Positions 54,648-64,000 of a DNA stretch of 64,000 nucleotides are shown one piece after another. The stretch is from positions 11,691,524-11,755,523 of the forward strand of contig OY725488.1 in NCBI GenBank assembly GCA_963281255.1, given 5' to 3'. The notes under the pieces are model-generated. The model was not told the origin of the DNA and searched no databases. It worked only from the letters and a program-made list of their open reading frames with translations. This DNA is from Aphrocallistes beatrix. Lineage: Eukaryota; Porifera; Hexactinellida; Sceptrulophora; Aphrocallistidae. The position numbers and the translations under genes were made by a program. Positions within the stretch are counted from its first letter, which is position 1. Each line of letters begins with the position of its first letter.

Positions 54648-54965
54648 CATGCTGATTATTGCAATTGAAATTTGCATGAAAACAGTACATTTCGAATTGT
54701 TAATGAGAAATCTCAATATAGTTTACTAATTTTTATAATACAATGTTATTCATCAAGTCCAACAATGTCAAATTCTCCGTCGGACCAATATAAATTAACT
54801 TCCAACGCCCCTGTGAATATACTATACTCTGCCCTACCTGAGTATTTCCTGTGCAAATAGTTATTAGATACTGCATCTGCATATGTTATGAGCTAGGAAT
54901 TGCTCTCAAGAGAGATCCATTGCATGTTTATAGATCTGTTTATTCTCGTTTTAGCGATTATAACT

Positions 54966-55868
54966 ATGGACAAAGAAGAAACTGACTTAAATGCAGTAAA
55001 ATTGATAAAAGGACATTTATTTGCATTGTTTACAACAAAGGAATGGTTAGAAGCAGCTACAACGTTTAAAGCAAGAGATACAGATGTGTTCGTAGCATCT
55101 TTTCCGAAGTCTGGCACACACTGGCTTGCATACATAGTCTATTTACTCATCCACAAAGAACGCATATCTAAAGCATTTATGTATAATCATGTATACATGT
55201 TTGATATACCTCAAGTTGAAACTTTCCCACCATACATGGAAGGGAAAGTAACTTTCAAAGATCTAAAAGTGTTGAAGTCCACCGTAGAGAAATTTCCTGA
55301 TCCCAGGATATTCATAAGCCATTTCCCACAGGAGTACTTGCCTCAGAATCCAAAATCAAAGTTTCTCTACATCTATCGCAATCCTAAAGATACAGTGATT
55401 TCGGCTTATCGATACTGCACGAATGTAAAATTCGCTCCTTATCAAGGCACCTTTGAGGAATTCTTTCAAATTTATATAGAATCAAATTGCTTTAATTTCT
55501 GTAAGCAGTTTAGAGGTTATATGAAGCACAAAGATGAACCAAACTATTTTATTGTTTCCTATGAAGAATTGAAACGAAATTTCAGTACGAAATTACAGGA
55601 AATAGCCATTTTTCTGGGTATCGAACTAACTGACAAACTCCATGAACTGATAATAAGGGAGACTAATTTCGAGTCAATGAAGGGAAACGCTTTGATTACT
55701 CATAATTACATGAAAGCAGGGGAAACATTTTTCCCTAGAGGAGCTGTTGGCACCTGGCAGTCCATTCTTACCAAAGAGCAATCGGACAAGATCGATTCAA
55801 TTATACTTTCAGAATTGGGTGAAGACTTCTTAAAGATATTTCCATATTTAGTTAGATCGAAACTTTGA
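54966..55868 (+). CDS. Cytosolic sulfotransferase, copy 1
   Basis: A 300-aa frame from MDKEETDLNAVKLI (an in-frame ATG 22 codons upstream, 54900, would add a hydrophobic leader, but copy 2 starts at the same MDKEE and copy 3 has the same layout). It has the SULT fold motifs in order: FPKSGTHW (46-53, the P-loop-like 5'-phosphosulfate-binding loop for PAPS), SHFPQ with the likely catalytic His at 119, YIYRNPKDTVISAY (135-148, 3'-phosphate binding), FESMKGN (235-241) and the RGAVGTW segment (258-264) corresponding to RKGxxGDWK. Length equals typical SULT1/2 enzymes (about 295 aa). It transfers sulfate from PAPS to hydroxyl or amine groups of small molecules in the cytosol; the acceptor cannot be inferred. 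Intronless here, unlike most vertebrate SULT genes. Confidence 0.92.
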   Translation: MDKEETDLNAVKLIKGHLFALFTTKEWLEAATTFKARDTDVFVASFPKSGTHWLAYIVYLLIHKERISKAFMYNHVYMFDIPQVETFPPYMEGKVTFKDLKVLKSTVEKFPDPRIFISHFPQEYLPQNPKSKFLYIYRNPKDTVISAYRYCTNVKFAPYQGTFEEFFQIYIESNCFNFCKQFRGYMKHKDEPNYFIVSYEELKRNFSTKLQEIAIFLGIELTDKLHELIIRETNFESMKGNALITHNYMKAGETFFPRGAVGTWQSILTKEQSDKIDSIILSELGEDFLKIFPYLVRSKL

Positions 55869-56411
55869 TTTATTTATTGCTGTTATTTTTTCAAAAACAG
55901 GATACTCTAGTTATTATGTTTATCTAGTATATATCTGCCTTTATCTATCTTGTATATACTCCTAGTATGTTATTACAGCGCATAAATTAAGAATTTTCAA
56001 TCACTGTCCACCTTAGTTGATGTACGTCATCCAATGGTAATTGTTCTAATTGCAAATTTGCTAAAACTAGAGGCGCTCATTTATGGATTTTCAACACCTC
56101 CCTGAAGTAAGATTCCAATCTATTTGAAGTATACTTGTAATAACCATTTTTTAACAGTCGCATTTGGAAGAGATAAACGATTTCCAATCTCATTACTGAT
56201 CACTAAGAGTATTCATGAATAAAATTAACCATAACAAATGGTTATTTACTTTCAAATGTTAGCATCGTATCTAACCCCCGGTGCTTATTCAGGGAAAGAT
56301 ACCTATGAGAATATAGGTTATGCTTCCTTTGGATACGGATTATATTTCATGTTCCTTCGAGTCACTTCCTGGAGCTGCACTATCGGTCTGTCGACCGACA
56401 TTTTTTTATCA
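55869..56411. repeat. 3' flank of sulfotransferase copy 1, shared with copy 2
   Basis: From the stop to about 56180 the flank (TTATTGCTGTT, CTAGTATATATCTGC, CACTGTCCACCTTAGTTGATG) matches 61326-61620. The duplication unit thus includes at least 250 bp of 3' sequence. No gene follows. Confidence 0.75.
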
Positions 56412-56694
56412 CAGTGGAACCTCCATAATCCAACATTCAATGGGAGATGACGAAAAAAATGTCGGATTAGCAAATTGTCGGATTATCGAATAACCTCCAT
56501 AATCTGACATTATTTGATAGACGAAAAAATTGTCGGATTATACAGGTCGAATTTGCATTACTGGAAAATCATTAAATTGTCGGATTCCGGAATAGCGAGG
56601 TGTCGGATTATAGAGGTTGTTTTCTATAGAAAAAAGATCCGTGAACAAAAATAATGTCGGTTAAGAGAAATGTCGGATTACGGAGGTTCTACTG
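56412..56694. mobile_element. TGTCGGATTA-word MITE, pogo-like
   Basis: Ends CAGTGGAACCTCCATAATCC and GGATTACGGAGGTTCTACTG; TA at the right (56695-56696), CA at the left. The word TGTCGGATTA and its complement occurs about seven times across 283 bp. No coding. Confidence 0.7.
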
Positions 56695-56791
56695 TATAAG
56701 GAGCATATGGATGAATATTTTTTATAAGGTTCCGAGATGAACATGGAATTGTTATTGATTGCCAGAAGCGAGAGGTTAGTTGTATACTAGT

Positions 56792-56947
56792 CAGGACCGT
56801 AGCTACCGGTACTGTAGGTCCGGTTTCAATCTGACACACTTTTGAAGAATTTTATGCCAAAAGTACCGTTTGGTACAGTCGGACTGGTTTCAAAGGACCA
56901 CTTTTTGTCCCAACCGGACCACGTGAAACTTGACGCCTACGGCCTTG
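56792..56947. mobile_element. CAGGACCGTAG-ended MITE
   Basis: Ends CAGGACCGTAGCTACCGG and CGCCTACGGCCTTG, imperfect inverted repeats. GGTCCGGTTTCAA, GTCGGACTGGTTTCAA and CAACCGGACCAC recur inside. Similar to 352-485. Target duplication unclear. Confidence 0.5.
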
Positions 56948-57199
56948 CTAGTTGTATATCAAGGCCACTACTGTTAATAGTAAACCTGTTTCACCTCCTC
57001 AAATATCTCTTGTGAGGACACGGACAGCATTTCATTATCATTATCTCATTATTTAATTATATCAATTACCTTGCAAAAATATTGCTACTGACATCCTATG
57101 ATATACAAGTGTATTAGTACAATTTAACATCGTTAATGAATGAAATAGATACATTCTTAAATGCGTTGAATAGTTAAGATCCTACAGAAAGGTTCAATA

Positions 57200-57383
57200 C
57201 AGTCAGGGTCGCTTATTATGAACCCGCTTAATATGAACATTCGTTTATTATGAACTAACCTCCTGGTACCAATTTCATTTTTAGATAGGATTTGTATTGA
57301 ATCAAGTTCGTTTAATATGAAGTATCTCTATTATGAACATATTTTTTGGTCCCTTGGTGGTTCACAATAAGCGACCCTGACTG
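57200..57383. mobile_element. TTATTATGAAC-word MITE, 184 bp, TA TSD
   Basis: Ends CAGTCAGGGTCGCTTATTAT and AATAAGCGACCCTGACTG, with TA on both sides (57198-57199, 57384-57385). TTATTATGAAC or TTAATATGAAC occurs six or more times. No coding. Confidence 0.8.
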
Positions 57384-57410
57384 TATTACAGTAATAGTAA
57401 AACTGCAACA

Positions 57411-59400
57411 TTACTTGTTATGGCACGCTAATCTCTTGTGACACTTAGAATTACATATCTTTCCTAGTCGCCTACATCTACAGCGATTAGACCCACAGCC
57501 GCTGGTACAATGGCAAAAGAGTCTGATTTTGCCGAGAGAAGAGGCCAAAACTGCTTCTCGTAGTGTGACGATCACGTTAGGAACGTCTTCAAGGGAGAGA
57601 AAATGTGAAAAAGAAAATTCCACTTCTGAAGGGAGATAAGATCTATCTAGTGTTCCTGTACTAGTACCAATCTTTAGGTACCCTTCTTCGTTCCGTTCCG
57701 TTATCACACCTGAAATATTGGGTGGATCAAACGGTGACCCTTTATCTACCTCAGGAACATGAACAAGTATGTTGTCACCGATGTCAAGTTGCTTTGCCTT
57801 CTTTAATGTTTCTTCTCCATTCTATGTATTTGCTTTTCTTGTCCACGTTTTGCAGATGTTCGGCCTTGATTGAGCGAACCTTCTCTTTCTTTTAGGAGAC
57901 AACTCACACACCACACAGGACTCCCAAACCCTTCAAGACCTGCTACTGGTTGACCGCAAATGGTATGGACAGGAAGGTCGCAGCCAGGACAATGGTGAGC
58001 TCTACTGCAGCTTTGTTGGCAAACAGCACAACTAGGTTCATTCCCGTCATCACAACTCTCTGTTTCTAGGTTTTGAATCTGAGTAAACAAACTGGGAGAG
58101 TGTGATTCCAGCTCAATATCTTGCCCATCTTGGTCGCCCAACAAGAGAGGAGCAGCGTAATAAGAACTCGTGGGAATTGGTGTGTACGGAAGAGAATGTT
58201 CAAGTGAGAGAAAACTGGACGTTTCTTGAACGTCGACAACTTCAGAATTCACTGGATCTGTGTTGGTCATGGTCTGTTCATCGTCCATCTCCTTAGCGTG
58301 TGTAAGGAACCTGAGGGAAGTTAGATTTCAGTTATTATCTTAAATAGTTTCAACTTACTAATACAAGATGACAATTATTTTTCTGTTACATTTTGATAGA
58401 GCCGCAAGTAGCTTTGATTTCTGTATTTCAGTGCGAAATTTCGAAATGTATCATCTAGTATTACTAGATATGCGTTTTCCAAAATATACAGCATATTTTT
58501 TACAATGATTAATAATCGGGATAAGAGACAAGCTTTGTCTCACTAATATTTTCATGAATAGTCAACAAATGTTGAAATACTTTTAAGATTGATTTATATC
58601 CCACCAAGATGAAATGAATTCAGAAACAAAGGGAAAATTTATTTTAGAGACGGAATTCAAGAACGCTGATCGAAGAATATTCAATATTTGAAGTGGATAT
58701 TCAAGCAAACTTCACTACACCTCATGTCTCAAATGCAACAAATTCTGGCTTAGCTTTTGGAATGTCGGGTTTATATCTAAGATAGACCTCAAAACATTCC
58801 ACTCATCTGATTTGTTTGGCAATTAAAAGGAGAGGACTTGCGCGGAATAATTTATTTTATATTTGAGAGTCAAATATTGCAGAGAGAATCTAACAATGAC
58901 AAGACAGGGCCTACAATTCTACGATTTAGCAGTTAACTTATCACTAAATAAAGGCTAATTTGGAAAGAAGATGGAAAAATTATCAAATGATTATGTGAAG
59001 ACAAAGGGAGTATGTGTTGAATGGCAGAGAAACAATGAGGATATACTGGAAATATGGTTAAGAAATGAGGGAAATTTTCTACAAAGTATAATTTAACGAC
59101 TCTCTGATCGGTTGATTAGTTTACGACTTATTAGTTGACGCTGACGGGTAACAAAACTTAATTGTCACCGTAGTGACATCTGCAGCAATCTCATCTGGGG
59201 TTCCAAACTCTTCAAGCCCCTGTACATGCTCCCGACCGAAGAGAATTCTGTAAGGAGTCTTATACTCTAGTGTAGAATGCTGACTAGTATTGATTGAGTA
59301 CTGACCTGCGAGATTGTATTGTCTTTTGTTATTATATTCTGTATTTATCTTCTCAAGAAATAAATGCCTACATGTATTGCCCATCCAATTGACGTATTTA
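57411..59400 (-). pseudogene. KRBA2/Ginger-type integrase relic with Cys-rich C-terminus
   Basis: Minus-strand pieces in order. At 59384-59121, QYSINTSQHSTLEYKTPYRI then LFGREHVQGLEEFGTPDEIA resembles the end of an integrase core. Then about 800 bp with a possible acceptor CTTCCCTCAG ending at 58311. At 58310-57803 the frame contains CAVCQQSCSRAHHCPGCDLP and VHTICGQPVAGLEGFGSPVW, a zinc-binding module. After a one-base shift at HRMEKK, KQLDIGDNILVHVPEVDKGS and a final FCHCTSGCGSNRCRCRRLGK with ICNSKCH end at 57411. I recall this order from KRBA2-like proteins and Ginger-group transposases. The catalytic D,D-35-E part is missing; a Helitron-like element lies upstream. Probably dead, though an intron-bearing gene cannot be excluded for the 3' part. 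Confidence 0.65.
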
Positions 59401-59614
59401 GACAGCTCAAACTAATCCCTTCAGCTGTCTTTGTTGCTATTCCGAAATCGTCTTCGCTTGATACGCAATTGAATATGACCAGTTTTGATACCATTATGTT
59501 CTTCTTTATTATATGTTTCGATTGCGAAGTTTGGGAATGAGCATAACTTATTTTAATGAATAAATACAATTTGAATCCTAAAATTAGATCGTTATCGTGC
59601 TGAAAACAACATCA

Positions 59615-60157
59615 TCGTTACTATTAAAACTCGATTAATGTTTGTTTGTTTGTTTGTATATATATATGTAACGAATTGATTGAAGAAACTGCCAGGCGCA
59701 GAAAGCTGATTTTTGGCATATGGGAGTCTTGGGGTTATGGCTCCACCAAGTTCTGAGCTCAGAGCAAAATGTCGACTCATCACGGAATTATGACGTCATT
59801 GTCACATTTTTAAAAGTTAAGCAATACGGTTATTCGAGCATAACTCAGCCATTATAGGAGATAGAAAACCGAAATTTTAATAGAATCTGTAGACTAACAT
59901 ACCTCACATATGATACAACTATCATCAAAAATGATGACTCATCACTTTGTTATGACGTTATCATTACTCATCAAAATTTTAAAAATTGATAAATTTGATG
60001 ATTTTTCTTGCGATATAGATTATAGCAGTAGGACAGACGTATTTAGAGATGTTATCTCCCTTATAATTAACCAATGTGACCCCAGGCGACGAATCGAGCC
60101 TCTGGCGGACACAAATTGTCCGCCAGCCGCACAGCGCAAGCAAGCGAAGCGCGCTTG
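59615..60157 (+). mobile_element. Helitron-like R1 element (543 bp)
   Basis: Starts TCGTTACTATTAAAACTCGA after A and ends GCAAGCGAAGCGCGCTTG before T. The TA tract is short (TGTATATATATATG). Internal GATGACTCATCA and GACGTCATTG match the other R1 copies. It separates the integrase relic from sulfotransferase copy 2. Confidence 0.8.
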
Positions 60158-60413
60158 TTTACTTTAAATTAGTACACTGAAGTTAAAAATACGCCATGAT
60201 ATTCTATCAACAGTCGAAACGCGTTTCGACTGGAAACGCATTCTGACTGCAACAAATATACTATCCTCTGCCCTACCTGAGCATTTCCTGTGCAACAACT
60301 AGTTATTAGATACTGTATCTACATACTTGCATGTTATGAACTAGGAATTGGTAATAAGATGGATTCATTATATATTTATAGAGCTGCTTATTCTTGGTTA
60401 ATCAATTATAACT

Positions 60414-61325
60414 ATGGATAAAGAAGAAAAACATTCAAAAGCAGCAGTAAAATTGATAGAAGAACATAATACTATATTCACTCCGTTTACAACAAAGGAA
60501 TGGCTAGAAGAAGCTACAACGTTTAAAGCAAGAGATACAGATGTGTTCGTAGCATCTTTTCCGAAGTCTGGCACACACTGGCTTACATACATAGTATATT
60601 TACTCATTCGCAAAAAACGCATATCTAAGACATTTGTGTCTAATCATGTATACATGTTTGATTTGCCTCAAGTTGAAACTTTCCCACTATACACGAAAGG
60701 GAAATTAACTTTCAAAGATCTAAAAGTGTTGAAGTCCACCGTAGAGAAATATCCTGATCCCAGGATATTCATAAGCCATTTCCCACATGTGTACTTGCCT
60801 CAAAATCCAAAATCCAAATATCTCTACATCTATCGCAATCCTAAAGATACAGTGATTTCGGGTTATCAACACTCCACGAATTCAAAATTCGCTCCTTATC
60901 AAGGCACCTTTGAGGAATTCTTTCAAATGTATATTGAATCAAATTGCTTTAATTTCTGTAAGCAGTTTAGAGGTTATATGAAGCACAAAGATGAACCAAA
61001 CTATTTTATTGTTTCCTATGAAGAATTGAAACGAAATTTCAGTACGAAATTACAAGAAATAGCCATTTTTCTGGGTATCGAACTAACTGACGAACTCCAT
61101 GAACTGATAATAAGGGAGACTAATTTCGAGTCAATGAAGGGAAACGCTTTGATTACTCATAATTACATGAAAGCAGGGGAAACATTTTTCCCTAGAGGAG
61201 CTGTTGGCACCTGGCAGTCCATTCTTACCAAAGAGCAATCGGACAAGATCGATTCAATTATGCTTTCAGAATTGGGTGAAGACTTCTTAAAGATATTTCC
61301 ATATTTAGTTAGATCGAAACTTTGA
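60414..61325 (+). CDS. Cytosolic sulfotransferase, copy 2
   Basis: A 303-aa frame starting MDKEEKHSKAAVKLIEEHN. Motifs: FPKSGTHW (49-56), SHFPH with the likely catalytic His at 122, YIYRNPKDTVISGY (138-151), FESMKGN (238-244), RGAVGTW (261-267). From about 60930 to the stop it is nearly identical to copy 1 at nucleotide level, whereas the 5' half has many substitutions and a 9-base insertion near residues 18-22, a pattern of partial homogenisation. The leader (AACTAGGAATTG, TTTATAGAGCTGCTTATTC, AATTATAACT) is homologous to that of copy 1. PAPS-dependent cytosolic sulfation of a small acceptor is predicted. Confidence 0.92.
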   Translation: MDKEEKHSKAAVKLIEEHNTIFTPFTTKEWLEEATTFKARDTDVFVASFPKSGTHWLTYIVYLLIRKKRISKTFVSNHVYMFDLPQVETFPLYTKGKLTFKDLKVLKSTVEKYPDPRIFISHFPHVYLPQNPKSKYLYIYRNPKDTVISGYQHSTNSKFAPYQGTFEEFFQMYIESNCFNFCKQFRGYMKHKDEPNYFIVSYEELKRNFSTKLQEIAIFLGIELTDELHELIIRETNFESMKGNALITHNYMKAGETFFPRGAVGTWQSILTKEQSDKIDSIMLSELGEDFLKIFPYLVRSKL

Positions 61326-61625
61326 ATTATTTATTGCTGTTTTGTCAAAAACAGGATATTCTAGTTATTATGTTTATCTAGTATATATCTGCTTTTATCT
61401 ATCTTGTATATACTCCTAGTATGTTATTACAGCGCATAAATTAAGAATTTTCAATCACTGTCCACCTTAGTTGATGTACGTCATCCAGTGGTGATTGTTC
61501 TAATTTCAAATTTGCTAAAGCTATTCATAGGCACTCATGGATTTTCAACACTACGTTAAATAAGATTCCAATATATTTGAAGTAATAATAATTTTTTAAC
61601 AGTCGCATTTGGAAGAGATAAACGA
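61326..61625. repeat. 3' flank of sulfotransferase copy 2
   Basis: Matches 55869-56180 with small indels, including GCGCATAAATTAAGAATTTTC. No gene. Confidence 0.75.
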
Positions 61626-61930
61626 TTTAAAACTCGATTAATGTTTATATAGTATATGTGCATATATACGTGTATATATACGTATATATATACACGTATA
61701 TATGTATGTAACGAATTGATTGAAGAAACTACTAAGCACAGAAAGCTGATTTTTGGCATGTGGGAGTCTTTTGGCTATGGCTCCACTAATTTCTGACCTC
61801 AGACGAAAATGTCGACTCATCATGGAATTACGACATCATTTTCACCTTTTTTATTTTTAGAAATTTCAAAATGTTTTTCCACTATAACTCAGCCAATTTA
61901 GGTTATAGAAGGCTGTAATTTTATGAACAA
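61626..61930 (+). mobile_element. Helitron-like R1 fragment
   Basis: TTAAAACTCGATTAATGTTT, a TATACG-rich tract, then AACGAATTGATTGAAGAAAC and GTCGACTCATCATGGAATTA as in R1. The first nine bases of the 5' terminus and the GC-rich 3' hairpin end are absent. Confidence 0.6.
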
Positions 61931-62165
61931 CTATCTGTCCCAGAGTTGGACTCTGGTTCGTGCTCCGATTCAGAGTTCAGATTCGGATTCAGGTTTAGGT
62001 TTAGGTTTAGTCCAAATCGAGTCAGGCTCACAGAAAATCCAGACTTTAAGTTGTGTATATTTCACTACAAACTGTTGTTTAGTAAGTGGCAATGCATAAT
62101 CCCTAGCTATGAACCGATATGTGTGTAGTATATAGAATATAGTCGGGTTTAAGCCCATTAACATA

Positions 62166-62403
62166 CCGTAAACTGGGGTGACTTTGGCCCTAAGAGGTGA
62201 CTTTGTCCCACAATAGCAATTTTAATAAAATATGCTCCAACTTAGAAATACTGCAGCTTACCTTTGGATATACTCTTATTGAGAGTTTCATTCAACATAT
62301 TAGCAGTGTGATTACATTGATTCATTAGTTTGAGTATTTTTTATTAAAATTGCTATTGTGAGACAAAGTCACCTCTTAGGGCCAAGGTCGCCCCAGTTTA
62401 CGG
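62166..62403. mobile_element. Foldback MITE (238 bp) with about 66-bp TIRs, TA TSD
   Basis: Ends CCGTAAACTGGGGTGACTTT and its complement, continuing through GGCCCTAAGAGGTGACTTTG and CCACAATAGCAATTTTAATA. The arms pair with only a few mismatches. TA on both sides (62164-62165, 62404-62405). The centre is a unique spacer of about 100 bp. No coding. Confidence 0.85.
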
Positions 62404-63041
62404 TATCGGGTTCTGAAAGGTTGATCCGATTCCAACTCTGATCTGACCTACTGGTCTAAACCATAGATGGGACTGGATCAATTCATAAAGGTTATTATTT
62501 ATTTAATCATAGATAATATCCAGGCTACAATATTGCGAATGTTACAGATCATCGAGGAGCAACTAAGACTATTTTAGGTTGGTCGTGTTCAATCTGGTTT
62601 AGTGAGTGCCCGCACAGAATTGTTCAACCTAGTATAATACGAAAGTATAGGGCGCTTCCATCCTACTACGCAAAATTAAGCAATTGCTCATCCAGTGACC
62701 AGACTCTAGTAGCGCCTATGCCCAGTGTAATAAACCTAGGGAAACAGAAATCCTATATAGACTGCACTGATAATGAACAAATCATTTTGGGCAGGAGGTT
62801 GCAAATTGAAGGAGGTATGACACAATTGTATCTGAAAAGTTGTATGGCAAAATTATGATTTTGCCATACCTATATAACACAAATTCAGCGAAAAATTGAC
62901 ACAGAAACGCCGTACCTAATGTACTGATTCCGTCGGGCCTGTTGTTCCTCCCTTGTCGCCCTCCCGGTGGATCAAGTACTACATACTATTTCATCAAACT
63001 AATCTAACAGTAAGTTTTTGACAAAGCAGGCAACAGATAAA
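62404..63041. other. Gene-free stretch
   Basis: No recognised gene. Near the right end it grades into the 3' flank of the minus-strand sulfotransferase copy (TTTTGACAAAGCAGG). Confidence 0.4.
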
Positions 63042-63943
63042 TCAAAGTTTCGATCTTGCTAAAAATGGAAATAGCTTTAAGAAGTCTTCACCCAATTCTG
63101 AAAGCATAATTGAATCGATCTTGTCCGATTGTTCTTTGGTAAGAATGGACTGCCAGGTGCCAACAGCTCCTCTAGGGAAAATGTTTCCCCTGCTTTCATG
63201 TAATTATGAGTAATCAAAGCGTTTCCCTTCATTGACTCGAAATTAGTCTCCCTTATTATCAGTTCATGGAGTTTGTCAGTTAGTTCGATACCCAGAAAAA
63301 TGGCAATTTCTTGTAATTTCGTACTGAAATTTCGTTTCAATTCTTCATAGGAAACTATAAAATAGTTTGGTTCATCTTTGTGCTTCATATAACCTCTAAA
63401 CTGCTTACAGAAATTGAAGCAATTTGATTCAATATAAATTTGAAAGAATTCCTCAAAGGTGCCTTGATAAGGAGCGAATTTTACTTTTGTGAAGTGTTGA
63501 TAAGCCGAAATCACTGTATCTTTAGGATTGCGATAGATGTAGAGATATTTGGATTTTGGATTTTGAGGCAAGTACTTCTGTGGGAAATGGCTTATGAATA
63601 TCCTGGGATCAGGATATTTCTCTACGGTGGACTTCAACACTTTTAGATTTTTGAAAGTTACTTTCCCTTTCGTGTATGGTGGGAAAGTTTCAACTTGAGG
63701 TAAATCAAACATGTATACATGATTATACATAAATGCTTTAGATATGCGTTCTTTGTGAATGAGTAAATAGACTATGTATGTAAGCCAGTGTGTGCCAGAC
63801 TTCGGAAAAGATGCTACGAACACATCTGTATCTCTTGCAATGAACGTTGTAGCTGCTTCTAACCATTCCTTTGTTGTAAACTTAATAAATAGATGTCCTT
63901 TTATCAATTTTACTGCATTTAGATCATTTTCTTCTTTATCCAT
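63042..63943 (-). pseudogene. Sulfotransferase copy 3 with a 1-bp frameshift
   Basis: On the minus strand from MDKEENDLNAVKLIKGHLF it keeps FPKSGTHW, SHFPQKYLPQ with the likely catalytic His, YIYRNPKDTVISAY and FESMKGN. At AGETF one T is missing from the run that has five Ts in copies 1 and 2 (four As at 63178-63181 on the plus strand). The native frame becomes SLEELLAPGSPFLPK and ends at 63077. The original C-terminus (RGAVGTW, then LSELGEDFL and a stop at 63042-63044) remains readable one frame over, so the lesion is very recent or a sequencing error. If real, loss of the RGxxG.W PAPS-contacting segment should inactivate it. Closer to copy 1 than to copy 2 in the N-terminus. Confidence 0.8.
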
Positions 63944-64000
63944 AGTTATAATCGCTAAAACGAGAAAAACAGATCTATAAACATGCAATGTATCCCTCTC

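Noticed and set aside
6189..60157. Recurring GC-rich 25-30-bp sequence as a possible CRISPR-like or regulatory array
   Set aside because: The copies are dispersed by kilobases in both orientations and each marks the 3' end of a Helitron-like element.
61990..62010. GGTTTAGGTTTAGGTTTAG as telomeric repeat
   Set aside because: Only about three units, inside a longer degenerate TTCAGATTCGG word block.

Overview
The window looks like AT-rich genomic DNA of an invertebrate animal. The evidence is eukaryotic core promoters (TATA boxes 55-60 bp before ATGs), splice-like exon edges, and metazoan-type gene families. DNA transposons are dense and varied: hAT, Tc1/mariner, pogo-like MITEs, Helitron-like elements and a KRBA2/Ginger-type integrase. 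There is also a CR1-like LINE relic. A sponge or other early-branching animal is my guess; nothing in the sequence proves it. I saw no prokaryotic gene organisation, rRNA, convincing tRNA or CRISPR array.

Genes fall in two clusters. From 3.2 to 51.5 kb there is an array of short, intronless isoprenylcysteine-carboxyl-methyltransferase-like (ICMT/PEMT fold) membrane proteins. Six copies are intact (3232, 9773-10372, 13450, 27737, 45909, 48555; 198-199 aa each). There are at least four broken pieces (17414, 33870, 35166-37215, 43872) and one promoter relic without a gene (about 51375). Two of the intact copies are head-to-head in a large imperfect inverted duplication (about 8.1-16.4 kb). From 54.9 kb to the right edge there is a cluster of cytosolic sulfotransferase genes: two intact (54966-55868, 60414-61325) and one with a 1-bp frameshift (63042-63943). 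The first 251 bases hold the GC-rich 5' end of an unrelated, unrecognised gene on the minus strand that runs off the window.

Most of the remainder is mobile DNA. Several elements can be bounded exactly: hAT-type elements with 8-bp target duplications (2817, 19119, 28673, 32978, 44517, 51958, 52270, 53583), a deleted mariner with its empty site in the window (10794-11336), a nearly intact Tc1 element inserted in a LINE (39006-40411), several TA-flanked MITEs, and a 1.5-kb G-tract foldback element with a 5-bp target duplication that splits an ICMT-like pseudogene (35676-37176). About a dozen Helitron-like elements share a GC-rich hairpin end and a TC...CTTG structure. One empty site in the window shows insertion between A and T without duplication.

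The two gene families are both transferases acting on small or lipid-linked substrates (SAM-dependent methyl transfer, PAPS-dependent sulfate transfer). I see no sequence evidence that they work in one pathway. The clearest biology is birth and death of tandem gene copies among active transposons.
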